In this document: in pieces, positions 18,255 through 26,552 of the stretch
Position numbering within the stretch: the stretch's first letter is position 1
Layout of the letters: each line of letters starts with the position of its first letter
Assembly (NCBI RefSeq): GCF_005938215.1
Contig: NZ_VCPD01000003.1
Span: forward strand, 1 to 64,000
Source: Ruegeria sediminis
Lineage (GTDB): Bacteria; Pseudomonadota; Alphaproteobacteria; Rhodobacterales; Rhodobacteraceae
Direction of reading: 5' to 3'
DNA length: 64,000 nt
Translations under genes and position numbers: made by a program
Notes under the pieces: generated by a model
What the model saw: the letters and a program-made list of their open reading frames with translations, nothing else
The model's database searches: none
Told to the model about the DNA's origin: nothing

Positions 18255-18452
18255 CGAAGTTTCACCTTCCAGCCATTGGGTGGAGCCTAAGCGTAGCTTA
18301 GGCCGGGAGCAATCCTGTCTTGAGTAAGTCATCCATCGAGAAACAGAAATGAGCCCCGTATTGCGACAGCCTTGGTAATCCGAGCTCAGATGGTGCTGGT
18401 GTTCGAGATCGTATTTGCTTGCCGCCCGCAAGCGGCTTTGTGGAAATGCCTT

Positions 18453-19397
18453 TCATGCTGCAAGCAGGTTCTCTTCAAGCTTGGCAAACAGTTCGACGTC
18501 CTCTTCCGGGCTTTCGAACAGGTGGCCGTAGACGTCCATGGTCATGTTGATCGAGGAATGGCCGAGCAGAGCCTGGATCTTCTTCGGCGGCCAGTTCTGT
18601 TCGATGAAGAGGGAAGCTGCGGCGTGGCGGAGAGCGTGAAAGCTGAACTTCGGATTGCCAGCCTCATCGACGATGCCGTTCTCGAGCAGCAATGGAACGA
18701 GAACCCGGTTGTGGATGTTTGAATGGTTCTCGATCCGGCCTTTGCCGTTCGGAAAGACCAGGTCGAGGTTGCCAGGCGGACAGACCGGGCGCCAGTCCTC
18801 CAGCGTCTTGGCGACGATAGGCGCCATCGGGATGCTGCGCTTGCTGGTTCGGCTTTTCGGTTTCCCCATGGTGTTGAAGCGGTCGGCGCGTTTCTGGACG
18901 TGGATGAGCCGGCGTTCGAAGTCGACACAGTCCCAGGTCAGCCCCCGAAGCTCGCTGATCCGCATGCCGGTGAAGATGGCCGTCACGATCAACGGACGGT
19001 GTCGTTCGGGTGTCTTCTCGACCATGGTGCGGATCTCGTCCTTGGTGGGGATTGTCCGCTCTTCCTCGTCGCGACGGTTCCGGGGCAGTTTTACATCTCG
19101 GGCGACGTTGTGGCCGATCCATTCGCGGTCGAGTGCTTCGCTGAGGGCCGAGCGCAGGCTTCCCAGGATCTTCTTGGTCATGGCCCGTGACAGACCTTCG
19201 TCCTGCAACTCGTCGAGGAAGTCCTTGACGTCGGCCCGGGACAGATCCTCGAGCAGCAGATCACCAATCTTCTTGTCGATGTGGTGATCGACGTGCCCCC
19301 GGTAGCTGCGAATTGTCGCGCGCTCGAGATTGTTGCGTTCGCATTGTTTCAGCCAGGCGTTGCAGGCATTTCGGACCGTCTTGTTCTTGCCGCTCAT
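18453..19397 (-). CDS. Tyrosine recombinase / phage-type integrase
   Basis: ATG 19397 (MSGKNKTVRN) with AAGAGG upstream gives 314 residues, a normal length. The N-terminal SAM-like core-binding domain spans about 10-100 and the catalytic domain 115-300. Catalytic residues are visible: Arg146 in TGMRISELRGL, HxxR at 254-257 in FHALRHAAASLF, His280 in LLGHSS and the nucleophile Tyr290 in MDVYGHL. All are intact, so it should be active. It lies 13 kb from the left att and 19 kb from the tRNA, so it may belong to an element nested within the island and not be the enzyme that targeted tRNA-Met. Confidence 0.92.
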   Translation of the reverse strand: MSGKNKTVRNACNAWLKQCERNNLERATIRSYRGHVDHHIDKKIGDLLLEDLSRADVKDFLDELQDEGLSRAMTKKILGSLRSALSEALDREWIGHNVARDVKLPRNRRDEEERTIPTKDEIRTMVEKTPERHRPLIVTAIFTGMRISELRGLTWDCVDFERRLIHVQKRADRFNTMGKPKSRTSKRSIPMAPIVAKTLEDWRPVCPPGNLDLVFPNGKGRIENHSNIHNRVLVPLLLENGIVDEAGNPKFSFHALRHAAASLFIEQNWPPKKIQALLGHSSINMTMDVYGHLFESPEEDVELFAKLEENLLAA

Positions 19398-19608
19398 GGC
19401 AACCTCTTGTTGTGTTGATGTTGCGTCTATTATAGCTGAACGGGAGACATCCGTCGGGTGCTTTCCCACGATTTGTCGTGGAAATCTCAATGAGCTTAGG
19501 ACGATGGATGGCTGTCGGACTATTGTGAAACATCGTCTGTGTTGCTGCAGTGGTTGATCGCAGGATTTCGCAACAACGTTGCGACTACGTAAATGAAGAA
19601 GGCTCGCT

Positions 19609-20301
19609 ATGATCGGATATATCCTGCTGACCCACGGTCCGAAACCAGGATCCACGAACATTCGCAACCACCCCGCCTCGCGGCAGCAAGTGGCGAACCT
19701 GAAAGCATTTGTGGATGCCATGAACTGGGTCGATGTACCGGTCGTGTTCGACTACGCACGAACAGTGCCGAGCTTGTCGGCATTGCCGAACCTTGAGCAA
19801 AGCCTTGAGCGCGCCCGTGAACAATCCAATACGGTGATGATAGACGACTTCCGACGGATCTTCTCGAATTGCCCGCGTGAGAGGCGCGTAGACCTGTACA
19901 GCCGGTTGATGGGCTACGGCGGGTTCTTCCGGGACATTCAGACGAGGAAGGATATCGGAGATCTCGGTCGAAACTATGTGTCGATGATGCTGACGACAGA
20001 TCCGCGCCGGTACTTGAAGATTGTAACCCCGCCCAGTCCATCAAGATCGCTCGAAGAGAGAAGGGACCAGACAAGGAATGCGACGCAAGCTTCAGTCGAG
20101 ACGAGAGCAAGAAGCGCTGATCAGAAGGCAGCCGGCTTACAGAAGCTGAGAGAAAGCCTGGAGAAAGAAGAGGGGAAAGTTTCACTCAATCGTCTGGCCC
20201 AGGCTGCCAACGACGCCGGTGTCAAGACAACGAGAGGAGGTAAATGGACTGCGGCCAATGTTGGAAGAACCTTGAAGAGACTCGATACTTTAGAGGGTTA
20301 G
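19609..20301 (+). CDS. Degenerate serine-recombinase-like protein, catalytic Ser absent
   Basis: Divergent from the integrase, ATG 19609. The N-terminal 120 residues follow the resolvase fold: MIGYILLTHGP in place of YxRVSTxxQ, then SRQQVANLKAFVDAMNW, PVVFDYARTVPSL, LEQSLERAREQSNTVMIDDF. The C-terminus (SLNRLAQAANDAGVKTTRGG, KWTAANVGRTLKRL) matches the HTH of the Recombinase domain. The catalytic serine position is occupied by Leu/Thr, and the usual R-L-S-R motif is replaced by RRIFSN. It is therefore probably not a recombinase; a DNA-binding accessory, directionality or regulatory protein is possible. The IS3 element is inserted 45 bp after its stop. Confidence 0.6.
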   Translation: MIGYILLTHGPKPGSTNIRNHPASRQQVANLKAFVDAMNWVDVPVVFDYARTVPSLSALPNLEQSLERAREQSNTVMIDDFRRIFSNCPRERRVDLYSRLMGYGGFFRDIQTRKDIGDLGRNYVSMMLTTDPRRYLKIVTPPSPSRSLEERRDQTRNATQASVETRARSADQKAAGLQKLRESLEKEEGKVSLNRLAQAANDAGVKTTRGGKWTAANVGRTLKRLDTLEG

Positions 20302-20420
20302 GTGTTGCTAGGATTGCGTTTCAATGAGTTGCGTGAGTATGCATGTTGTCCGTCGTCAGAGTTTTCCGGACTGCGCGGGCAGTTTCGTAACGGAGGCTCT
20401 GGCTTGATTTCTGTTTCAGT

Positions 20421-21401
20421 TTAGGCGGTAGCGGATTGGTGCTGCAACCGGCGTTTTCGGATTGTCTGTTTCTTGATCTCCTCTCTCATCTTCAGGATCT
20501 TCGCGCCCCGGCCGTGATAGACGTCAGCCGGTGTAAGATTGCCGAGGCTCTCGTGGTATCGCCGGTTGTTGTAGTAGTCGACGAAGGCGCCGATCTGACG
20601 TTCGAGATCGCCCGGCAGGAAGTAGTTTTCCAGCAAAACACGGTTCTTCATCGTCTGATGCCAGCGCTCAATCTTGCCCTGGGTCTGAGGGTGATGCGGC
20701 GCGCCGCGGACGTGATCCATGCCCTTGTCGTCGAGATAATCCGCCAAGTCGGCGGCGACGTAGGATGAGCCGTTGTCGCTGAGCAGCCGGGGTTTCTGAA
20801 CGACCATGGCCTGATCGCATCCCGAGACCTCCAGCGCCAGTTCCAGCGTGCTCGTCACATCCCCAGCCTTCATCGTCGTGCAGAGTTTCCACGCGATGAT
20901 GTAGCGGCTGTAATCGTCGAGGATCGTGCTGAGATAGAACCAACCCCAGCCGATGACTTTCAAGTAGGTGAAGTCGGTCTGCCACAGTTCGTTCGGGCGG
21001 GTGGTCTTGTCGCGGAACTCATCCGCTGCCCAGATCACCACATGGGCCGGGGCCGTGATCAGGTCTTCGGCCTTGAGGATGCGGTAAGCCGAGGATTCCG
21101 AGACAAAATACTGCTTCTCATCGGTGTATTTTATCGCCAGCTCGCGCGGCGTCAGGTCCTCGTGGTCCAGTGCAAACTCGACGAAGTGCTCGCGGACGTC
21201 ATTCGGGATGCGGTTCCACACCGACCTTGGCCGGGGGGAACGATCTGCCAGAGCATCGATCCCGCCGTCCACCCAGCGGGCATACCAATCGTAATAGGTG
21301 CTGCTGGGAATGCCGAGCATCGCCAATGTCTGCTTCACCGGCAGATGCGACGCTTCCACCGTGCGGATGATCTCAAGCTTCTCAGAGGCGGGGTATCTCA
21401 T
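20421..21401 (-). CDS. IS3-family transposase OrfB (DDE integrase core)
   Basis: ATG 21401 overlaps the orfA stop (ATGA), giving 326 residues (MRYPASEKLEIIRTVEAS). After an N-terminal HTH (VKQTLAMLGIPSSTYYDWY) comes the rve catalytic core with the DDE triad: Asp in LWQTDFTYLKV, Asp in LLSDNGSSYVA, and Glu in GKIERWHQTMKNR. Coding overlap of the ATGA kind suggests translational coupling; a frameshift-made OrfAB fusion cannot be excluded. Confidence 0.93.
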   Translation of the reverse strand: MRYPASEKLEIIRTVEASHLPVKQTLAMLGIPSSTYYDWYARWVDGGIDALADRSPRPRSVWNRIPNDVREHFVEFALDHEDLTPRELAIKYTDEKQYFVSESSAYRILKAEDLITAPAHVVIWAADEFRDKTTRPNELWQTDFTYLKVIGWGWFYLSTILDDYSRYIIAWKLCTTMKAGDVTSTLELALEVSGCDQAMVVQKPRLLSDNGSSYVAADLADYLDDKGMDHVRGAPHHPQTQGKIERWHQTMKNRVLLENYFLPGDLERQIGAFVDYYNNRRYHESLGNLTPADVYHGRGAKILKMREEIKKQTIRKRRLQHQSATA

Positions 21402-21772
21402 TCTCCGTCCTCCCCATCTCCGATCATGCTTTTTTTGAGCAGTCGGTTCTCCAGGGTCAGTTCGGCGACCACCTCCTTGAGCGAGGCCGCCTCGGATCGC
21501 AGTTCCTTCACCTCCGGAGCCGTTGCCTGCCGCGCCGTGTCGCCAGCGAGACGCTGTTTGCCGGCTTCGAGAAACTCCTTCGACCAGGAGTAATACAGGC
21601 TCTCGGCAATGCCCTCGCGGCGACACAGTGCAGCGATGCTTTCCTCACCGCGAAGGCCGGCCAGGACAATCCTGATCTTCTCTTCCGCTGAATACTGTTT
21701 GCGGGTCTTCCGTTTGATGCCTCTGACCAGCTTCTCAGCGGCATCTTTGCTTGTTCCGGATTTCTTGTTCAT
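21398..21772 (-). CDS. IS3-family transposase OrfA (HTH)
   Basis: ATG 21772 (MNKKSGTSKD) gives 124 residues. An HTH domain (KQYSAEEKIRIVLAGLRGEE, AALCRREGIAESLYYSW) is followed by a leucine-zipper-like coiled coil (KELRSEAASLKEVVAELTLE). This is the standard OrfA layout for binding the IS ends. It overlaps orfB by 4 nt. Confidence 0.9.
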   Translation of the reverse strand: MNKKSGTSKDAAEKLVRGIKRKTRKQYSAEEKIRIVLAGLRGEESIAALCRREGIAESLYYSWSKEFLEAGKQRLAGDTARQATAPEVKELRSEAASLKEVVAELTLENRLLKKSMIGDGEDGE

Positions 21773-21857
21773 CTTCGCTCCTTGATGGCTTCGATGAACC
21801 AGAGATCCTCCGTTGCTCAAACCCCTAAATCTGTCCGATGGGTGCTGACGTCAGACA

Positions 21858-22354
21858 TGCATGTATAAGGGTTTGAAGATCTAGAACTGAACTCTCTTCA
21901 AATACAATCCGATGAAACCATCGTTCTTACAGGGAGACAGCATCAACGGATCCAAGCATTCGCCTACGCCTGAAGATTCTTGAAATTCCAAATTGGTCGG
22001 CTTCAGGTACTAGAGACATAGTTCAGTTATTAGGGAACGCTTTGGGCCAGGACCTTTGCCATCGCAGGCGATACAAGACCGTTCATGCCAGGTTGGCCAG
22101 GCCGGATTTCCTGCCTCAGACGGAGAGGGCAATGCAAGTCAGGGATTGGTTGAAATAAGTTTGCGTGCCGTCGTCAAGTCTGTGACCGGACTGGGGCCTG
22201 CAATAGCTCGTCTGGAAAATCGTGTGTCGAAGCACCTAGGTCGTGACGATCGCAAGGCTGGGGTTGTCATGATGGCTTGAAGGGCTGGGGCGCGTACAAT
22301 GACCTGGTTTGAGTTTCTCAGGTACATACTTGGACGAAATCGCGATCAATGCAT
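21858..22354. other. 497-bp region without a convincing gene
   Basis: Between the IS and the UPF0149 gene there is no ORF with good codon use or a ribosome-binding site. A 74-codon plus frame at 22056-22280 lacks support. The first seven bases are the IS target duplication. The region may be remnant DNA split by the IS. Confidence 0.4.
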
Positions 22355-22918
22355 TTAGGCCGATGTTCTGAGCATCTGGTAGAGCTTGCCCACGCATGCG
22401 GCAACACGGTCGGCCGCGTCATCAAGAGCGGCATCGAGATCTTCTGGCGCAATGCCAAAGTTTGAGTTCCCTTCGTAGTCGACTAAATGGACCAAAATCG
22501 GGATCATCAGCTGAGCTCCGCTCTCGGTCTTCATGATGCGCTGCCATGCGGCGGGCCATCTCTTGACCGCGTCCATGAAGCCATCGCACCAGTCCATCGC
22601 GATGACGTGACCTTCCGCCGACTGCCAGAACAGGGGCTCCAGAAGCTGTCCGGTAGCGAAACCGTCATATATCTCGTCATGTCGCTGCCTGATGAGGTCT
22701 TTGATGTCTGCCGGAACGGTTTCAGTGTTTCCCAAGACAACGTTGAGACAGGTTTCGAATGAGATCTCTTCTGGCGTGCAGATCGCGCCGACAAGAAATC
22801 CGTCGAGATCGGACAGGCCAAAGGATGTCTCAGGACTGGCGTCGGAGCACAGGTATTCGTCAAGTCGTTGCAATGCGTTCACCATTGCCGGGCCAACCAT
22901 CCAGTATTCGAACCGCAT
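22355..22918 (-). CDS. UPF0149 / YecA-like protein
   Basis: Start taken as ATG 22918 (MRFEYWMVGPAM); ATG 22900 (MVGPAMVNAL) is an alternative and neither has a strong ribosome-binding site. The body matches UPF0149: LDEYLCSDASPETSFGLSDL, DGFLVGAICTPEEIS, then LEPLFWQSAEGHVIAMDWCD and GFMDAVKRWPAAWQ. The C-terminal SEC-C zinc motif of longer YecA proteins is absent. The molecular role of the family is not settled. It stands alone in an accessory region. Confidence 0.75.
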   Translation of the reverse strand: MRFEYWMVGPAMVNALQRLDEYLCSDASPETSFGLSDLDGFLVGAICTPEEISFETCLNVVLGNTETVPADIKDLIRQRHDEIYDGFATGQLLEPLFWQSAEGHVIAMDWCDGFMDAVKRWPAAWQRIMKTESGAQLMIPILVHLVDYEGNSNFGIAPEDLDAALDDAADRVAACVGKLYQMLRTSA

Positions 22919-23312
22919 TGGTGGCATAAGTGCTCTTATTCTTAGGTGAATGCTTAACGGGCACCACTCCGGATCTCCAGCAGATTGGAAGATCCCCGTT
23001 TTAACCACGCAATTTCCCCGTGCAAATCCAGCACTTTGGGGCCTTTCTGGCGGCGCCAAATGGACAGCAGGTCCCACAAATTGTTGAGCCGGGCCGGGAT
23101 TGGGGGGATAGCGATTTCGCGCGTGATTGCCGTTGGTCGACTAGGGAACGTTCCTGTTCTTGCAAGCCGAACATCAAATACACTGGTTGGAAGTCCTAGA
23201 TGACACCTGACCTGTTACAAGGTAGTCCCGCCGCCCAAAACCAAATGTAACGCCGATCCTTGGAGAGGCGACGCAGAGCAGACCGAAGCGCGGATGAGTT
23301 TGTTGGGGCTAG
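22919..23312. other. 394-bp intergenic region upstream of the XRE gene
   Basis: No ORF with coding character is visible. The region separates the divergent UPF0149 gene (minus) from the XRE regulator (plus) and ends at a palindromic operator candidate at 23313. Nothing else recognisable. Confidence 0.4.
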
Positions 23313-23340
23313 TACGTGCTTGCAAACAGCAAGTCACGTA
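23313..23340. promoter_or_regulatory. Palindromic operator candidate of the XRE repressor
   Basis: TACGTGCTTGC (23313-23323), 5 nt, then GCAAGTCACGTA (23329-23340): near-perfect inverted arms (TACGTG-CTTGC against TACGTGACTTGC). It abuts the CAGGAG ribosome-binding site of the XRE gene, so binding there would block its own expression, the usual autorepression by XRE regulators. Confidence 0.5.
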
Positions 23341-23353
23341 CAGGAGTATTCTC

Positions 23354-23749
23354 ATGACTTCCAGCCCGACCGCAATCATGCTCGCCAAGGCCATCGAAGC
23401 TTCGGGTCTTTCCACGGCGGAAATTGCCGAACGGGCCGGCATCGGCAAATCCAGTGTCATCAAAATGATCAGTCAAGGCATTACACGGGTCCCTCTCGAC
23501 AGCATACCGCAACTGGCCCGGACCTTGAGCATGGATGAGCGGGAGTTTCTCGCGGTTGCGATTCAGGAATACCATCCTGGTATCAGCGAGGTTCTGGGTG
23601 AGAACCTCGGGAGGCGGATGGCCGACGCCGAAACTGACGCCCTGAACACATTTAGAAAGGCGAACATCCGTGGCCGGATCGAGGTCAAGGGCCATTTCAG
23701 AAAAGCCCTTGAGGGATTTCTAGTTCTATCAGCGACTGCCGATCCGTGA
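23354..23749 (+). CDS. XRE-family HTH regulator
   Basis: ATG 23354 follows CAGGAG with good spacing; 131 residues. The HTH is at about 10-40: LAKAIEASGLSTAEIAERAG, then IGKSSVIKMISQG. It is followed by VPLDSIPQLARTLSMDEREF, LAVAIQEYHPG, a conserved tail in this group of Rhodobacterales regulators. Probably the repressor of the adjacent convergent Rep-like module. A broken relative of the same tail lies at 27712-27878. Confidence 0.85.
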   Translation: MTSSPTAIMLAKAIEASGLSTAEIAERAGIGKSSVIKMISQGITRVPLDSIPQLARTLSMDEREFLAVAIQEYHPGISEVLGENLGRRMADAETDALNTFRKANIRGRIEVKGHFRKALEGFLVLSATADP

Positions 23750-23782
23750 CGTTTTCAGGTCAAGAATTTGCCGCCTGCCAAG

Positions 23783-25201
23783 CTACCGCGCGGATCTCCA
23801 GTCTTTGGACAGCCCGTGCAGGGCACGGTCAACCTTCTGGTTCATTTCCGTCCACGACACCAGCCGCCCTTTCTTGCCCAGGCGAGTCGGGCGGCCAGCA
23901 AGCTCTCCTTTGGCGAATCGCTTTTGTTCGACGACCTCGATGGCACGGTGGAACCGGTCCAGTCCGTAAACACCGCTGCGCGCGAAGATCGACACTTCGT
24001 CCACGCTGTGCCGAAACCCAAGCGAACCGGTGCCACCCGGAACTTCCGTCGTTGGCAGGAAGAACTCGAACATGCTGGGTCGGAGCGACTGGAAATTGAA
24101 CTCGAACAAGTCACCTGTCGTTCTCAAACCTGCGGCACCGTGCCCGCCATCTTCTCGGTGGTGGCCTGTAAGCGTAACTTCGATACGTGCGCGCCAGTGC
24201 TTGGAATCGAGAGCGTCTACTTTGTTCCGGTTTGGATCCCTACGATCCGTGACCTTGTCCATGATCCTGAGCGCGACAACGTGGTCCTTGGCTCCGATGT
24301 AGCTGGTCAGATCTACTGGTGGTTGGTGGTGAGATTGCAGACTCAAGGGTGCCAGCATGCCGGGGTCAATTTCCAAGCGACGCGCTTCACGTGTCAGGGT
24401 TTTTGCTGCTGCCGAGAGCTTTTGGGCGACAAAGTAGGTCGCTCCGCCACCGCCATACTTCCCACCATAGGACCGAGGTTGGCAGAGTGTGGCCTCGGTC
24501 AGGGCCGGGTGTGGACGCAGATGCCTGCGCAAGGTGTCAACCATGTGCCAGCGCATGAGATCGGACGCGCGCTGGTCGTCGCCGAAATGGGTTTTAGGGA
24601 AGAAGTCGACCGACACTTCGATACCAGCGATCCGGTATTCAGTTAGTGTAAAAGGTTGAGATCCGAACTGTGTCTGCAGCCGCAATAAGACCGCTGCGAG
24701 GTCGGCAGGATCAGGTTGTTGCAGGCGCACCCGGAAGAAGTTGCCTATATGGCGGTGTTCGCTATTAGGGCCACTGACGAAGACGCTTGAGCGTGAACCG
24801 CAGGCACGCATCTGATTTGCAAGCCACTTCTGAATGTTTGTCGCTTGGTGGTTGGCCTCGGTTTGAAGGTACAACTCCAGCCAGTCGATGATCGCCACGC
24901 ACCGAAAACGGTTCAGATCGATAGCAGGGCGGAGAATGGTCCGGCCCTGCAGGATGGGCTGTGTCCTCTGTCCGTTGAGGGCTGAATAGGTCTGCGGGAG
25001 GTAGTTCGACGTTATCGATCCGACAGATGCCCATTCCGGATGATGACGGAAAACCAAAGGTACTTCGATTGTCTGCACGGTGTCTCTCGTGACTGTGGAA
25101 ATGCTTGAAGGCCATGGGGCCGCTCCGGTAATCGCAATGCGGCGACTTCCGGAGCGTGGATGCTGCGAAGGCACCAATGCTGGGTGCCGTAAAGCTTTCA
25201 T
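23783..25201 (-). CDS. Replication-initiator-like protein of a plasmid/phage-type module (tentative)
   Basis: I start at ATG 25201 (MKALRHPALV), 38 bp after the upstream gene; the frame is open to 25336. The 472-residue protein has a CVAIIDWLELYLQTEA segment, a TEYRIAGIEVSVDFFPKTHF strand pair, a WHMVDTLRRHLRPHP helix, and many basic residues. The DWL and GIEVSVDF motifs recall filamentous-phage/plasmid Rep proteins, but I cannot see the HUH histidines or a Tyr pair with confidence. The context (convergent XRE repressor, small paralogues upstream on the same strand) suits a replication or mobilisation module. Function not proven. Confidence 0.5.
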   Translation of the reverse strand: MKALRHPALVPSQHPRSGSRRIAITGAAPWPSSISTVTRDTVQTIEVPLVFRHHPEWASVGSITSNYLPQTYSALNGQRTQPILQGRTILRPAIDLNRFRCVAIIDWLELYLQTEANHQATNIQKWLANQMRACGSRSSVFVSGPNSEHRHIGNFFRVRLQQPDPADLAAVLLRLQTQFGSQPFTLTEYRIAGIEVSVDFFPKTHFGDDQRASDLMRWHMVDTLRRHLRPHPALTEATLCQPRSYGGKYGGGGATYFVAQKLSAAAKTLTREARRLEIDPGMLAPLSLQSHHQPPVDLTSYIGAKDHVVALRIMDKVTDRRDPNRNKVDALDSKHWRARIEVTLTGHHREDGGHGAAGLRTTGDLFEFNFQSLRPSMFEFFLPTTEVPGGTGSLGFRHSVDEVSIFARSGVYGLDRFHRAIEVVEQKRFAKGELAGRPTRLGKKGRLVSWTEMNQKVDRALHGLSKDWRSAR

Positions 25202-25239
25202 GGAACATGAGGCGAGTGCCGCCCGCCTCGCCTGGGTGA

Positions 25240-25755
25240 TCAGGCAACACTCGCAATCGCGTCTTGAGCGGGAGCAACCGATCCTGGTGTTCCGTCTGCT
25301 TGAATTCCAACCCTCGGTTGGGATCTGCGGTGGCAACTCTGTCTGCGTGCCAGACAGAGTTTCAGGCGCTTGGCCCGATCTTCGACGGAGCGCTTGGGAA
25401 CAGGTGGGCAGGTCCGAGCGATTAGCTCAATCTTGCGCCTTGTCCTAGTCAGGCTAGACTTCTCGACCATTTTGCGGAAAGACTTGTATGTCGCTGGCAA
25501 CGCGGCGAGTAGCCGACGCCCTTCCAGATCGACTTCAAGGCCTTTCTCCCTGATACAGCGTAGGAGCACGTCCTTAGAGGAACGCACGTAGGACTTTCCC
25601 CGGAACCCGGAGTCTGATTTCTCGGCATGACGGGCGGGTGCGCCTTTCTCCAGGATCCACTGCAACCCGTCATGGCTCAGCCTGACCGACTGGTTGCAGT
25701 TTAAGTAGACAACAGGATGAATTGGAACCGGCACTGGCGATGCTCCTTCATTCAC
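25240..25755 (-). CDS. Small protein, paralogue A of a tandem pair
   Basis: GTG start 25755, 171 residues, no clear ribosome-binding site. The core (PVVYLNCNQSVRLSHDGLQW, RSSKDVLLRCIREKGLEVDL, LAALPATYKSFRKMV) lines up with the 162-residue protein of 25881-26369. The shared pattern is a DG.QW segment, then a (L)LL.CIRE motif, then a (YK/AI)(S/Y)(F)RK motif. The C-terminus is basic. No family recognised. It lies directly upstream of the Rep-like gene, with the same strand. Confidence 0.55.
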   Translation of the reverse strand: MNEGASPVPVPIHPVVYLNCNQSVRLSHDGLQWILEKGAPARHAEKSDSGFRGKSYVRSSKDVLLRCIREKGLEVDLEGRRLLAALPATYKSFRKMVEKSSLTRTRRKIELIARTCPPVPKRSVEDRAKRLKLCLARRQSCHRRSQPRVGIQADGTPGSVAPAQDAIASVA

Positions 25756-25880
25756 GGAGATCCGTGGTATTGTGGGTGAATTAGATCAGGAAGGTGAGGG
25801 TTTCCGAACATGCGGGCGCCAAGGCGGTGCGTTGGAGCTTCAAGTCTTTCGCGGAGCCGAGCGTAGATCGCCGAAGTGGT

Positions 25881-26369
25881 CTATTCGCTGCGTTTTGCAT
25901 CGCTCCTGGAGAGCTTTTGGCAAGAACGCATTATACTCCGGCCGCGATTTGGCTCCCTCAGGTACCTATATTGGGCTCTATACGAGTGAGGGAGATGCAC
26001 CCGGGGCTCGACATATACTTCGTTGATCGGTTCGGAAAGGCGTGCAAGCCGACAGAAATTGCTCAGCGCGGTTTCAATCCCATCTCTGGCGATGCACTTC
26101 CGGTAGATGGCATAGTCGTTCCAGAATACCGCCAAGTGGCGGCGTGCGCGTACATTTGTCGGAATGCATTCCTCGCGAATGCACAATAGTAACTGGGATT
26201 TGTCCGTGGAGACGCGAGGGTACCCGAGAGGCGACGTTTCATACACAGGGCGAAACCCTGCGCCTGTACGGGTTTCGATCACCCACTGCTTGCCATCATC
26301 GCTGATGCGGTTGAGCCGCCTATTGTCCAGTTCGAAAAGCGGGAAGGGGTAAGTTGCGCCGTTGATCAT
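25881..26369 (-). CDS. Small protein, paralogue B of a tandem pair
   Basis: ATG 26369 with GGAGAC just upstream; 162 residues. It aligns with the product of 25240-25755: ISDDGKQWVIETRTGAGF, VSTDKSQLLLCIREECIPTN, LAVFWNDYAIYRKC. Identity is low, so the duplication is old. The C-terminus is Arg-rich. The pair and the Rep-like gene form a minus-strand run of three. Unknown function; DNA- or RNA-binding is possible given the charge. Confidence 0.55.
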   Translation of the reverse strand: MINGATYPFPLFELDNRRLNRISDDGKQWVIETRTGAGFRPVYETSPLGYPRVSTDKSQLLLCIREECIPTNVRARRHLAVFWNDYAIYRKCIARDGIETALSNFCRLARLSEPINEVYVEPRVHLPHSYRAQYRYLREPNRGRSIMRSCQKLSRSDAKRSE

Positions 26370-26552
26370 TGGGGTCTCCTGTTCCGGGTCAAGTTGCGCC
26401 TAAAGCCTCCGGTTTGTGGCTTTGGAAATGGCTGGATTTCGACGTATCGGTCGGTGCATTGCGGCGGAATGGACAGTTCCTCTCTGTTCGCGGCTGTAGC
26501 CGCGTCAGTCGTCTTGCGTATTTGGGAGCGTCGTGGTTTCTTGGACGGAAGC

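Larger units (their letters stand above)
20347..21857 (-). mobile_element. Complete IS3-family insertion sequence, 1511 bp
   Basis: The ends are TGTCCGTCGTCAG (left) and, inverted, TGTCTGACGTCAG (right), with matching inner blocks further in (CGGAGG..CTCTGG). The element starts with TG and ends with CA as IS3 members do. A 7-bp direct repeat TGCATGT flanks it (20340-20346 and 21858-21864), consistent with a target duplication. It carries orfA and orfB on the minus strand, both intact, so the copy may be active. Confidence 0.85.
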
